DNA of 17,883 bases from an uncultured Lachnospiraceae bacterium. Lineage in GTDB: Bacteria > Bacillota > Clostridia > Lachnospirales > Lachnospiraceae. The notes under the pieces are model-generated. The model was not told the origin of the DNA, made no database searches, and was given only the letters and a program-made list of their open reading frames with translations. The DNA lies in assembly GCA_910586315.1 (NCBI GenBank), contig CAJUIP010000052.1, positions 1 through 17,883 on the forward strand. The letters run 5' to 3'. Numbering within the stretch: position 1 is the stretch's first letter; each line of letters opens with the position of its first letter. Shown here one piece after another: positions 7,131-13,999 of this stretch. A program made the position numbers and the translations under genes.

Positions 7131-8023
7131 TTTCCCACCACCTCCATGAACAGTTCTTCCAGGGACGCCTCCTGACGTTCGATACGCAGGACGGGTATCC
7201 TTTTATCCCCGAGGTAATACAGGATATCGGGCAGATTCCCCGCATCCTCCAACAGAAGGGTGTTTCGTCCAATAGATTTCAGGTGAGGAAATACCGATGA
7301 AAGCGTCTGCGAATCTTCTAGCCGCTCCAGCTCCAGTTCAGCTGCCGCAGTCGTTTTTATTTTCCGTACTTCCTCAAGGCTTCCCTGCAGGACAATCCGT
7401 CCGTCATGCAGAAATGCAATTTCATCACAGATATGTTCTACATCGGAAAGGATATGGGTGGAAAAGAGCACCGTTGTCTGTTCCTTTGCGTTTACCAGAA
7501 TATCCAGCAGTTCCTTACGCCCTGCCGGATCCAGTGCGGAGGTGGGCTCATCACAGATCAAAAGCTTAGGACGGCCAAATAAAGCTTGCGCAATTCCTAA
7601 ACGCTGTTTCATTCCACGGGAAAAGCCCTTGATTCGGCGATCCTCTTTTTCCAACCCCACCAGGCGAAGCAGCTCCTCACAGCGTCCCTTGATTTCTTTT
7701 GACGGCATACCGGTAATCTTCCCGCAGAACCGTAGGTACTCGGCCGGCGTCATATAAGAATAGAATTCCGGAACATCCGGCAGATATCCCACAAACCGGT
7801 TGGTCTGCGTATTCCCATAATGAACCCGCATCCCGTTTACAGTTATTTCGCCGCTATCGCTGGTAAGCAGACCGAGAATCAGTTTCATGGCGGTCGTTTT
7901 CCCCGCTCCGTTTTGCCCAACAAAACCGAACACTGTATGTTCCGGAACAGAAAAGCTCACATCCCGCAGCACCTGTTTCTCCCCAAAGCGCTTTGCTATA
8001 TGAGAAAGAGTCAACATTTCCAT
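7127..8023 (-). CDS. ABC transporter ATP-binding protein (YxlF-like)
   Basis: A 298-residue CcmA-type ATPase. Walker A is GQNGAGKTT (36-44), the signature is FSRGMKQ (134-140), Walker B is LLICDEP (154-160) and the switch histidine is H190. A C-terminal extension of about 90 residues, ending LEELFMEVVGK, is usual for ATPases that serve ABC-2 exporters of drugs or peptides. The start follows the stop of the PLDc_N gene by one base. A second ATG two codons in is an alternative. Together with the next gene it forms an exporter of unknown substrate. Confidence 0.93.
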   Translation of the reverse strand: MEMLTLSHIAKRFGEKQVLRDVSFSVPEHTVFGFVGQNGAGKTTAMKLILGLLTSDSGEITVNGMRVHYGNTQTNRFVGYLPDVPEFYSYMTPAEYLRFCGKITGMPSKEIKGRCEELLRLVGLEKEDRRIKGFSRGMKQRLGIAQALFGRPKLLICDEPTSALDPAGRKELLDILVNAKEQTTVLFSTHILSDVEHICDEIAFLHDGRIVLQGSLEEVRKIKTTAAAELELERLEDSQTLSSVFPHLKSIGRNTLLLEDAGNLPDILYYLGDKRIPVLRIERQEASLEELFMEVVGK

Positions 8024-8024
8024 A

Positions 8025-8228
8025 TCAGTTGTCCTCTCTTCCCAAAAAGAAATATAAAATCGGGCCGATAAACTGCATTCCGATCAGCACAACTGCAATC
8101 CACAGCCCACGGCTGCCGCGCTTATATGTTTTATGCGTCAGAATATGATAAAGGGTATAACCAAGCAAAGCGATCTCTGCCACAGCCAGCGGAATTAGTA
8201 ATGGCAGCATTCCCTTGATATCAGGCAT
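8025..8228 (-). CDS. Small PLDc_N-domain membrane protein (YxlE-like)
   Basis: A 67-residue protein with two transmembrane segments (about 5-27 and 42-63). It ends with the GPILYFFLGRED motif of the phospholipase D N-terminal (PLDc_N) domain, but has no catalytic HKD part. In B. subtilis the similar YxlE precedes the YxlF-YxlG ABC exporter and helps control sigma-Y. ATG 8228 is chosen because GGAGG lies eight bases upstream; a GTG three codons earlier is in frame but poorly placed. It overlaps the end of the XRE gene by eight bases and touches the ATPase gene, so all four genes are one operon. Confidence 0.85.
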   Translation of the reverse strand: MPDIKGMLPLLIPLAVAEIALLGYTLYHILTHKTYKRGSRGLWIAVVLIGMQFIGPILYFFLGREDN

Positions 8229-9351
8229 TCTCCCCACCTCCTTCCGTTAATCTGTAGACGAGCTTTTGAAATTTCTCTTTTTCTTTCAAGCTGTCAAATG
8301 CAGGATAGACCAGGGCTTCCCGCAGACTCTGCCGGATAAAGCTTTTGTCCCGGGGCGCCATGCTTCCCAGAGGCAGACGGTCAATCCAGGCCTCCAACTG
8401 ATTGAAGTAACCGTCCCCATGTAACCCGGATTGCTCTGGTTCGAAAAGTTTATCGATACACTTTTCAAAGCGGCGGAGAGCCGCTAACGCTTCCTCTTCT
8501 CTCCCATTTACCGCATAAACGATTGCAGACTGGAATTGGAACTGGGCAGCGACATTCGGGTGGAGCGTATCCAAATGATACAGTTCCATGACTCCTTTTA
8601 TACGCCGGATGGTTTCCTCACAGTGTTCTATATTTCTTTCATCCAGAGAAAGATCCAGTATTGCGTCGCCTATCAAATTCAGCAAATCCAGATATTGCTT
8701 CGCCTGTGCATAGCTCCTTGCCTTTTCCGCATCTCCGGATAGCTGATACGCCTGCACCAGCAAGGTTCCGTTTTGACCGGAAAGGCGGCTGGGATCTGCA
8801 GACGGTTCCAGCTCCTCAATCGCCTCCGCCGCTTTTCCAAGCTGAAGATATAATCCTGCTCTCAGAACTACAGCGTCGCTGCAGACACCCACATCACTGC
8901 AATTCTCCACAATGCGGTCACACCATCCCACTGCTTCCTGCAGGAGCGCTCTGCGTTCCTCCTCTGTCCCCGCAAGCATATAGTGATTCCAGTATAGGAC
9001 GCTGAGCTGGAGCAGAAACGGATAGCAGGCATAATATTTATGAGCCAGCGCCCTGGTCTTCTCCAATGCGTCCGCAAAAGGAAGGGTTGCGAAATCTCTT
9101 GACAAGTCTGCGTATTGGCGACGAATCTGCTCACTGGAAAGTTGAGCTTCATATCCGATCAGTTCGTCTACTGTTACATCAAAAAAGGTTGCCAGCTGTG
9201 GCAAAAGCAATAGGTCCGGCGTATTGATTCCTTTCTCCCACTTGGATACCGACGCCTTGGTTACACCCATAAAGTCGGCCAGCTCCTCTTGGGTAAGCCT
9301 CTTTTCATGCCGAAACCGAATGATATTTTCTGGTAAATTCAGTCTGTTCAT
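8221..9351 (-). CDS. XRE-family regulator with long TPR-like C-terminal domain
   Basis: The 376-residue protein starts with a Cro/CI-type helix-turn-helix (about residues 8-62, with LTQEELADFMGVTKASVSKWEKG). About 300 residues of alanine- and leucine-rich helices follow, resembling tetratricopeptide-like repeats. This layout occurs in regulators that sense peptides or act on neighbouring export genes (PlcR/Rgg-like architecture), though close relation to those is not claimed. AGGAG lies seven bases before ATG 9351. It is the first gene of an operon with the YxlEFG-like exporter and probably controls it. Repeated CTCAAAGTA motifs flank its promoter. Confidence 0.87.
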   Translation of the reverse strand: MNRLNLPENIIRFRHEKRLTQEELADFMGVTKASVSKWEKGINTPDLLLLPQLATFFDVTVDELIGYEAQLSSEQIRRQYADLSRDFATLPFADALEKTRALAHKYYACYPFLLQLSVLYWNHYMLAGTEEERRALLQEAVGWCDRIVENCSDVGVCSDAVVLRAGLYLQLGKAAEAIEELEPSADPSRLSGQNGTLLVQAYQLSGDAEKARSYAQAKQYLDLLNLIGDAILDLSLDERNIEHCEETIRRIKGVMELYHLDTLHPNVAAQFQFQSAIVYAVNGREEEALAALRRFEKCIDKLFEPEQSGLHGDGYFNQLEAWIDRLPLGSMAPRDKSFIRQSLREALVYPAFDSLKEKEKFQKLVYRLTEGGGENA

Positions 9352-9365
9352 TGATTTTCTCCTAT

Positions 9366-9443
9366 ATCTCTCAAAGTACGTCTACATTATTATAGCAGGA
9401 AAGGACGGGGCAATTCAATCGACTATCTCGATACTTTGAGATA
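9366..9443. promoter_or_regulatory. Promoter and candidate operators of the XRE-exporter operon
   Basis: On the minus strand TTGAAT (9418-9413) and TATAAT (9394-9389) are 18 bases apart. The sequence CTCAAAGTA occurs on the plus strand within 9366-9380, just downstream of the start of transcription. It occurs on the minus strand within 9424-9443, upstream of the -35, where TATCTC and GAGATA also form an inverted repeat. AATCGACT is repeated at 9417-9424 and 9447-9454. Paired sites on both sides of the promoter suggest repression, possibly by the XRE protein itself. Confidence 0.55.
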
Positions 9444-9483
9444 TAAAATCGACTGTTAGGAAACTTTTTTGCTCTAGCACGCT

Positions 9484-9501
9484 GTAAACCGCAGGGTTTA
9501 C
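9484..9501. repeat. Perfect hairpin in the divergent intergenic region
   Basis: GTAAACC (9484-9490) and GGTTTAC (9495-9501) are perfect arms around GCAG. It lies between the XRE operon promoter and the abrB-type promoter. There is no gene upstream that would need a terminator, so an operator or a chance hairpin are the options. Confidence 0.35.
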
Positions 9502-9533
9502 CACTTTTGCAAGTAAAAATTATTCGTATCCCC

Positions 9534-9599
9534 TTGCATAAACCCCTCGAAACAGATATACTATAAGTAAGAAAATAAGAACTTCCTACTTTCTTACTT
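9534..9599 (+). promoter_or_regulatory. Promoter of the AbrB-type antitoxin gene with downstream inverted repeat
   Basis: TTGCAT (9534-9539) and TATACT (9557-9562) are 17 bases apart, a good sigma-A promoter. Directly downstream AAGTAAGAAA (9565-9574) and TTTCTTACTT (9590-9599) form a perfect 10-base inverted repeat spanning the expected transcript start. This is the place where antitoxin repressors bind in autoregulated modules. Binding by the AbrB-type product is inferred. Confidence 0.65.
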
Positions 9600-9619
9600 T
9601 ATATAAAGGAGATGATACT

Positions 9620-9880
9620 ATGCTGGCCGAATTACGTCAAAAAGCCCAAGTCACGATCCCAAGAGAAATCATTGTCAAACTTGGTCTGTCAGAGGGCGAT
9701 AAGCTGGACATTTTCGAAAAGGACGGTACCATCTGCATTATGCCGGTGGTTGTCTATCCCAAAAAATACTTGAGTGAGCTTAAGGACGAAATCAGTGATG
9801 TCAAAGCAAAGCTCGCATCCGGGGAACAGCCTGTCTTTGACAGCGTGGACGCTCTGTTTGACAAATTGGAGGCGGAGTGA
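9620..9880 (+). CDS. AbrB/MazE-type (SpoVT-AbrB fold) antitoxin
   Basis: An 86-residue protein beginning MLAELRQKAQVTIPREIIVK, the swapped-hairpin DNA-binding domain of AbrB/MazE antitoxins (residues 1-48). A charged helical tail (about 55-86) follows, the part that normally wraps around a toxin. AAGGAG lies about nine bases before the ATG. Its stop overlaps the start of a RelE-like toxin frame (TGATG), the usual antitoxin-toxin coupling, but that toxin is cut after about 20 codons. The antitoxin may therefore be an orphan that survives as a repressor of its own promoter or as protection against related toxins. Confidence 0.85.
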   Translation: MLAELRQKAQVTIPREIIVKLGLSEGDKLDIFEKDGTICIMPVVVYPKKYLSELKDEISDVKAKLASGEQPVFDSVDALFDKLEAE

Positions 9881-9939
9881 TGGCGTATGAACTCACCTTC
9901 ACTCCCCGCTTTCAAAAGCATTTTAAAAGTCTGACAAAG
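9880..9939 (+). pseudogene. RelE/YafQ-type toxin, truncated to its first 20 codons
   Basis: Overlapping the antitoxin stop, the frame reads MAYELTFTPRFQKHFKSLT, the standard N-terminal start of RelE-superfamily mRNA interferases. It then runs straight into the hairpin and reverse-complement sequence of the thi operon end. About 70 residues, including all catalytic positions, are missing. The remaining frame to 10137 is only antisense to tenA. Deletion or rearrangement joined the module to the thi terminator. The family call rests on the short N-terminus and the context. Confidence 0.65.
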
Positions 9940-9974
9940 ATAGGGCGGTGCGCCATAGACGCACCGCCCTATCT
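9938..9974 (-). terminator. Strong hairpin at the end of the thi operon
   Basis: AGATAGGGCGGTGCG (9938-9952) and CGCACCGCCCTATCT (9960-9974) are perfect 15-base GC-rich arms around a seven-base loop, 44 bases after the tenA stop. On the minus strand only TTTG follows, so the U tract is poor, but the stem is very stable and may protect or end the transcript. Confidence 0.6.
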
Positions 9975-10018
9975 CTGCCCCGCGATAATCACACACCGTT
10001 TTATTCCTTGGCTCTCCC

Positions 10019-10681
10019 CTACTTGCTCATGTTCCAGGCCATTTCCCAGAAGGCCAGCTCATAGCGGGAGCAGGCCACAAAGATATCTGTCAGGTGTTGG
10101 AGCTGGTCTTCCGTATAGTTGCAGGTCAGGAAGTTGAGTGTATCAAGCAATACAACATTCCCATCGCAAAAGTCAGATCCGGCATAGCCCTTGACCCAAT
10201 TTCCATAAAAGGGATGCTCTGCCGCTCTGGGATTGTTTTTGAGGATGGTCTTGGCAATCACCTCATAGCTGTAGGCGCAGGACAGGATGGCCGCCAGGAT
10301 CTCCGCCTCCCCCTCCTCATAGGCCACCCGGAGCATATAGGAGGTGTAGGATAGATTATCCAAGGCCCGGGGCGTTGCGCTCAATTCTTCCTGTGATACG
10401 GTGAAAGCCCCCATATACTCCCGGTGGATGTCCATCTCCCCTTCGGTCAGAAAATTTACCTGCCTAGAGAAAAGACGCATGACGTCCAGGCTCTTCGCCT
10501 TAGCGATCCCAATAGCGAACACCTTGGCGTACTCCTCCAGATAAAGGTAATCCTGGAGGATGTAATATTTGAATTTATCCCGGGCCAACGTACCGTCCTG
10601 GATCCCCATCACAAAGGGATGTGCATTGTAAGCCGCCCAAATATCCTTTGTCGCGGACAAAAGCCGCTCTGTTGTCTTCAT
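10019..10681 (-). CDS. tenA: TenA, aminopyrimidine aminohydrolase (thiaminase II)
   Basis: A 220-residue all-helical enzyme that hydrolyses aminomethyl- or formylaminomethyl-pyrimidine from degraded thiamin to HMP for salvage. The key residues of the family are present at B. subtilis-like positions: D44, Y112 and the nucleophile C135 (ILSCAYSYE). A C-terminal glutamate follows in SRYELAFWEMAW (E208 or E213). The length is the usual 220-230. Its ATG overlaps the thiD stop (TAATG), so it is translated from the same message. It is the last gene of the riboswitch-controlled operon and is followed by a GC-rich hairpin. Its place beside ThiD fits: the HMP it releases is the substrate of ThiD. Confidence 0.95.
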   Translation of the reverse strand: MKTTERLLSATKDIWAAYNAHPFVMGIQDGTLARDKFKYYILQDYLYLEEYAKVFAIGIAKAKSLDVMRLFSRQVNFLTEGEMDIHREYMGAFTVSQEELSATPRALDNLSYTSYMLRVAYEEGEAEILAAILSCAYSYEVIAKTILKNNPRAAEHPFYGNWVKGYAGSDFCDGNVVLLDTLNFLTCNYTEDQLQHLTDIFVACSRYELAFWEMAWNMSK

Positions 10682-11487
10682 TACTCTGCCTCCTTTGCGT
10701 ATTCGCCGGTCAGATTGAAATTGTGCCGCATGGGGCCCCGGCCCTTCCCCAAATCCAGCATGGCCCCCAGCGCTCCGGAGAGGTACTCCTTCGACCGTCG
10801 AATGGATGTAGGCAGGTCAAAGCCTTTGGCCAGATTGGCCGCGATGGCGCTGGACAAGGTGCAGCCGGTTCCGTGGGTGTTGGGGTTATTGATGTGCGTT
10901 CCGTAGAACCATGCCCCAACGCCGCCCGCATAGAGATAATCGTTGGCGTCATTAATGTTGTGCCCGCCTTTGAGCAGAACCGCGCAGCCATAAGCTTCGC
11001 TGATCCGTTTGGCGGCAGCTTCAATATCCTCCTGACTGTGGATATCCATGCCCGCCAGAATCTCCGCCTCTGGTATGTTGGGTGTGACCACGACCGCCAA
11101 TGGGAGCAGACAGGCTTTCATCGTGTCTACTGCCTCCTCTGAAATCAGTCGGTCGCCGCTGGTGGCCACCATCACCGGGTCCACTACAACATTCCTTGCT
11201 TGATAAAAGCGCAGCCGCTCTGCAATTTTCTCAATCAGTCCACAGGAGGCTACCATGCCGATCTTTACCGCATCGGGCGGAATGTCCTCGAATACCACGT
11301 CGATCTGCTGCCCGAGAAAATCGGGCATCATTTCTACGATTTCGCTGACACCGGTGGTGTTTTGGGCCACCAGCGCCGTAATGGCGCTCATGGCGAAAAC
11401 TCCGTTCATGGTCATCGTTTTCAGATCAGCCTGAATCCCGGCGCCTCCGCTGGGATCTGTCCCAGCGATTGATAATGCTGTTCTCAT
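10681..11487 (-). CDS. thiD: ThiD, hydroxymethylpyrimidine / HMP-phosphate kinase
   Basis: A 268-residue ribokinase-fold enzyme that phosphorylates HMP twice to HMP diphosphate, the pyrimidine donor for ThiE. The N-terminus MRTALSIAGTDPSGGAGIQADLKT is the standard ThiD start. The anion-hole and catalytic region is HGTGC (205-209). VVDPVMVATSGDRLI (around 101-115) is the other conserved kinase motif. AAGGAG lies eight bases before ATG 11487. It stands 79 bases after the HAD gene, the only sizeable gap in the operon, and overlaps tenA. Length and motifs are ordinary. Confidence 0.96.
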   Translation of the reverse strand: MRTALSIAGTDPSGGAGIQADLKTMTMNGVFAMSAITALVAQNTTGVSEIVEMMPDFLGQQIDVVFEDIPPDAVKIGMVASCGLIEKIAERLRFYQARNVVVDPVMVATSGDRLISEEAVDTMKACLLPLAVVVTPNIPEAEILAGMDIHSQEDIEAAAKRISEAYGCAVLLKGGHNINDANDYLYAGGVGAWFYGTHINNPNTHGTGCTLSSAIAANLAKGFDLPTSIRRSKEYLSGALGAMLDLGKGRGPMRHNFNLTGEYAKEAE

Positions 11488-11566
11488 TGCTGTGTCTCCT
11501 TTGCATTATTTTTTATAGAGCGGCAAAAGGTGGTGCCCCCAATTTACCGCTTGGAACTTCCAGCCG

Positions 11567-12226
11567 CTAAGCCGGAAAGCAACTCCCGAGTTTGTCCAAC
11601 TGTGTCAAATCTTCCAGGTATAGGTCGGCCAGCGCACGGATTTCCTCTGAATTCTTTTCATGACGGTCATAGACCGCAGCCACCGGGAATCCGGCCGCTT
11701 TTGCCGTTTTAACAGCGTAGAGTGCGTCGTCAAACACAACGGTCTTTGCCTTCTCCGTTCCCAGAAAGCTAAGGGCTGCCTCAAAGATATCCGGTTCGTC
11801 CTTGCCGCGGCCCACCTCGTTGCAGGTAAAGATCTCCCCAAAACAGGAGAGTACCCCGCACCGCTCCAGTGCTGCCTCTACCAGATACCGATCTGTGGCG
11901 GTGGCAACACATAACTTGACACCGCTCTCTCGAAGCCGCGCTAATAGCTCCGCTGCACCTGGTTTCAGCGGAACCTCAAAACGATAGTACCGTTCCAGCA
12001 TGGCGTTGACCCCATCCATGATCTGCTCAATGCCCAGCGTCACGCCATACTCAGTCTGGTAGTAGCAGGCCGCCTGGCGCAGACTCATATTCTTGAATAC
12101 CTCGTTGAGGTTCTCCTTCGGCTCATATCCAATGGAGCGCAGATAGGTCTCGCCGATGGTGTCCCAAGTGGACATGGAATCCAGCAGCGTACCATCTACA
12201 TCGAAAATAGCGCCGCAGATCCTCAT
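11567..12226 (-). CDS. HAD-superfamily phosphatase (beta-PGM-like), candidate thiamin-phosphate phosphatase
   Basis: A 219-residue HAD hydrolase. Motif I is DVDGT with nucleophile D9 and acid/base D11, motif II is ATATD (the T before D), motif III lysine lies in GRGKDEPD, and motif IV is the DD of VVFDDALYAVKTA. A helical cap of the beta-phosphoglucomutase type lies between motifs I and II. The gene overlaps thiE by four bases (ATGA), so it is firmly part of the thi operon. HAD enzymes encoded with thi genes in other bacteria can remove phosphate from thiamin phosphate, so that thiamin pyrophosphokinase can act when ThiL is absent. That role is inferred from context; a general sugar phosphatase or a housekeeping HAD is possible. 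Confidence 0.88.
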   Translation of the reverse strand: MRICGAIFDVDGTLLDSMSTWDTIGETYLRSIGYEPKENLNEVFKNMSLRQAACYYQTEYGVTLGIEQIMDGVNAMLERYYRFEVPLKPGAAELLARLRESGVKLCVATATDRYLVEAALERCGVLSCFGEIFTCNEVGRGKDEPDIFEAALSFLGTEKAKTVVFDDALYAVKTAKAAGFPVAAVYDRHEKNSEEIRALADLYLEDLTQLDKLGSCFPA

Positions 12227-12864
12227 GCCTTCACCATCCTCTCCGAAAGCGTCCGTAGCTTCCGACAGATACTCTCAATATCCTCTGCCGAGAAGATGGC
12301 AGATACCAGGGCCACTCCATCCACCCCGCTGCCGGCCAGCTTTAGGAGGTTGTCCCGGTTGATGCCACCGATGGCCACGATAGGCACATCCACCGCGTTG
12401 CAGATAGTTTGTAGGGTTTCGCTGGACATCTGTTCCACGTCCATCTTTGTGCTGGTGGGGAACACCGCTCCCAGTCCCAGATAATCCGCGCCGTCCTGAA
12501 CAGCCTGACGGGCCTCTTCTACGGTATGGACAGAGATGCCCAAAATCATGCTGTCCCCCACCCTGCGGCGGACCTTCCCTGCCGCCATGTCTTCCTGGCC
12601 CACATGGATTCCGTCCGCTCCACAGGCTATGGCAATCTCCACGTTATCATTTATAATGAAAGGTACGTTATATCGTCGGCACAAGGCACAGATATCCTTG
12701 GCTTCCTGTAGAAAAGCCACCTCGTCCAGTTCCTTCTCCCGCAGCTGTACGCAGGTCACGCCGCCTTTTAATGCCGCCTCCACCTGCTCATAGAGAGTCT
12801 GTTTGCCAACCCAGGCCCGGTCGGTGACAGCGTAGAGCAGCATATGCCGCTTACCGCACTTCAT
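12223..12864 (-). CDS. thiE: ThiE, thiamin-phosphate synthase
   Basis: A 213-residue TIM-barrel enzyme that joins HMP diphosphate to thiazole phosphate, giving thiamin phosphate and diphosphate. The motifs are in order: QLREK (40-44), INDNVEIAIACGADGIHVGQED (about 71-92, split here by the pyrimidine site), GISVHT (109-114), LGLGAVFPTSTK (129-140) and VAIGGI (163-168). AAAGGAG precedes ATG 12864 by six bases, and the start lies inside the end of thiM (14-base overlap), which implies coupling. A second ATG eight codons in gives the shorter family start MLLYAVTDR. It overlaps the HAD gene downstream. Confidence 0.95.
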   Translation of the reverse strand: MKCGKRHMLLYAVTDRAWVGKQTLYEQVEAALKGGVTCVQLREKELDEVAFLQEAKDICALCRRYNVPFIINDNVEIAIACGADGIHVGQEDMAAGKVRRRVGDSMILGISVHTVEEARQAVQDGADYLGLGAVFPTSTKMDVEQMSSETLQTICNAVDVPIVAIGGINRDNLLKLAGSGVDGVALVSAIFSAEDIESICRKLRTLSERMVKA

Positions 12865-13672
12865 ATTTGGCTCCTTTCTCCAGCTCCGCCGGGGTCAGGC
12901 GGTACATGGCATCGATAATATAGTTCCGGTAAGACGCGTTGCCGTCCTGCTCCGTCATGCGCTTGTAGGCAATCTCTCCGCACAGGCCCATGGCACACAC
13001 GGCGGCAGCGGCAGCCTCCAGAGGCTGATTCGGGTTGGCGGTGACAAAGGCCGTCGTCAGGACAGAGAGCTGGCAGCCGGTTCCGGTAATGGAGGACATC
13101 TCCGGACGGCCGTTGCGGATACAGAAAGCCCGCTCCCCCTCCGCCACGATATCGATTGCCCCGGTGACGGCGATGATTGCCCCGGTACGCCGGGCCAGCT
13201 CCTTGACAAAGGATACTGCCCCATCCAAATTCTCATCCGTGACCCTATCCGCCACGTCGGCGTCTACACCCTTGGTGGTGCCGCTTCCGGAAGCAAGGGT
13301 CTTGATCTCCGAGATATTGCCCCGGATTGCCGTGAACCTTACATCCTTCAGTAGCCGGAGGGCAGTGTCCGTCCGCATTTTGGAGGCTCCGGCCCCCACC
13401 GGATCCAGTACCACGGAGTGGCCCAGCTCGTTGGCACGCTTCCCGGCGGCAAGCATGGACGGGAGGGTTCGCTGGTTCAGCGTGCCGATATTGATGGTCA
13501 ATCCACCGCAGATGGCGGTAATCTCCACGGCGTCATCCGGCTCGTCCGCCATGATAGGCGAGCCGCCGCAGGCCAGCAGCATGTTGGCGCAGTCGTTGAC
13601 CGTGACATAGTTGGTGATACAGTGGACCAACGGAGATTTCCGCCGGACATTTTCAAAAAGCTGTTTAAACAT
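12851..13672 (-). CDS. thiM: ThiM, hydroxyethylthiazole kinase
   Basis: A 273-residue ribokinase-fold enzyme that phosphorylates the thiazole alcohol salvaged from outside, giving the second substrate of ThiE. The start MFKQLFENVRRKSPLVHCIT and ITNYVTVNDCANMLL are the typical N-terminus; VLDPVGAGAS (88-97) and TGTGCQLS with the conserved C200 form the active site. ATG 13672 has AAAGGAG about ten bases upstream. The frame stays open for about 50 more codons upstream to a GATAAG behind an orphan ribosome site, but the family starts here. It is the first gene of the operon behind a TPP riboswitch. ThiC and ThiG are not in the window, so this locus does salvage. Confidence 0.95.
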   Translation of the reverse strand: MFKQLFENVRRKSPLVHCITNYVTVNDCANMLLACGGSPIMADEPDDAVEITAICGGLTINIGTLNQRTLPSMLAAGKRANELGHSVVLDPVGAGASKMRTDTALRLLKDVRFTAIRGNISEIKTLASGSGTTKGVDADVADRVTDENLDGAVSFVKELARRTGAIIAVTGAIDIVAEGERAFCIRNGRPEMSSITGTGCQLSVLTTAFVTANPNQPLEAAAAAVCAMGLCGEIAYKRMTEQDGNASYRNYIIDAMYRLTPAELEKGAKYEVR

Positions 13673-13850
13673 AGTATAGATACTCCTTTGCAATGAGAGA
13701 AAACGGCCCTGTATAGCGGCGCTTTTCCCGAATAATGGCAGGCCGATCAAGTCTGCCAGGTTGGAAATTCGGTCGAGGCTCAGGGCGCTCCCCCTCAACC
13801 CGCCGCAGGCGTACTGCGGTCGCTTATCTCACCTCCTTTCCATCAAAGTG
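13673..13850 (-). other. Leader between riboswitch terminator and thiM, with orphan ribosome site and open frame
   Basis: A strong AAAGGAGGTGAGATAA (around 13839-13824) is not followed by an ATG; a GTG six bases on gives only a two-codon peptide. A hairpin CCGCAG/CTGCGG (13803-13808, 13814-13819) follows. A frame open from GATAAG at about 13829 runs without stop into thiM and reads for example SLDRISNLADLIGLPLFGK. It may be a relic of an upstream gene, a leader peptide or an N-terminal extension. No family is recognised. Confidence 0.35.
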
Positions 13851-13854
13851 CAAT

Positions 13855-13888
13855 AAAAACAGGAGGCACCTGCATAGGATGCCCCCTG
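13855..13888 (-). terminator. Riboswitch-controlled rho-independent terminator
   Basis: On the minus strand CAGGGGGCA (13888-13880) pairs with TGCCTCCTG (13868-13860) with one G-U pair and an 11-base loop. Five T follow (13859-13855). It stands immediately downstream of the TPP aptamer, in the place of an expression platform: ligand binding should favour this terminator and shut off thiM-thiE-HAD-thiD-tenA. Confidence 0.8.
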
Positions 13889-13899
13889 AAAAAGTTCTA

Positions 13900-13992
13900 A
13901 TCTTCACGACTTCCTCCGGCGGCATTATCCGCATCAGGTTCAAGGGTCGAAGGTCTACCTTCCTCTCAGCCTGTCACACAAGCTCCCCTGTT
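13900..13992 (-). ncRNA. TPP riboswitch (THI element)
   Basis: On the minus strand the conserved aptamer parts appear in order: GGGGAGC near 13988, then GGCTGAGAGG (cctctcag at 13962-13969), then CCCTTGAACCTGATGCGG (13946-13929), and GATAATGCCGCCGGAGGAAG ending near 13909. These are the pyrimidine-sensing CUGAGA loop and the pyrophosphate-sensing ACCUGAU/GGAUAAUGCC core of the THI box. It lies between a sigma-A promoter and a terminator hairpin, upstream of thiM, so it should switch the operon off at the level of transcription when TPP is plentiful. The end positions are approximate. Confidence 0.96.
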
Positions 13993-13999
13993 TATTCTG

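Noticed and set aside
9880..10137. Full 86-residue toxin partner of the antitoxin
   Set aside because: Only the first 20 codons resemble a RelE-type toxin; the rest is antisense of the thi terminator and the tenA end.
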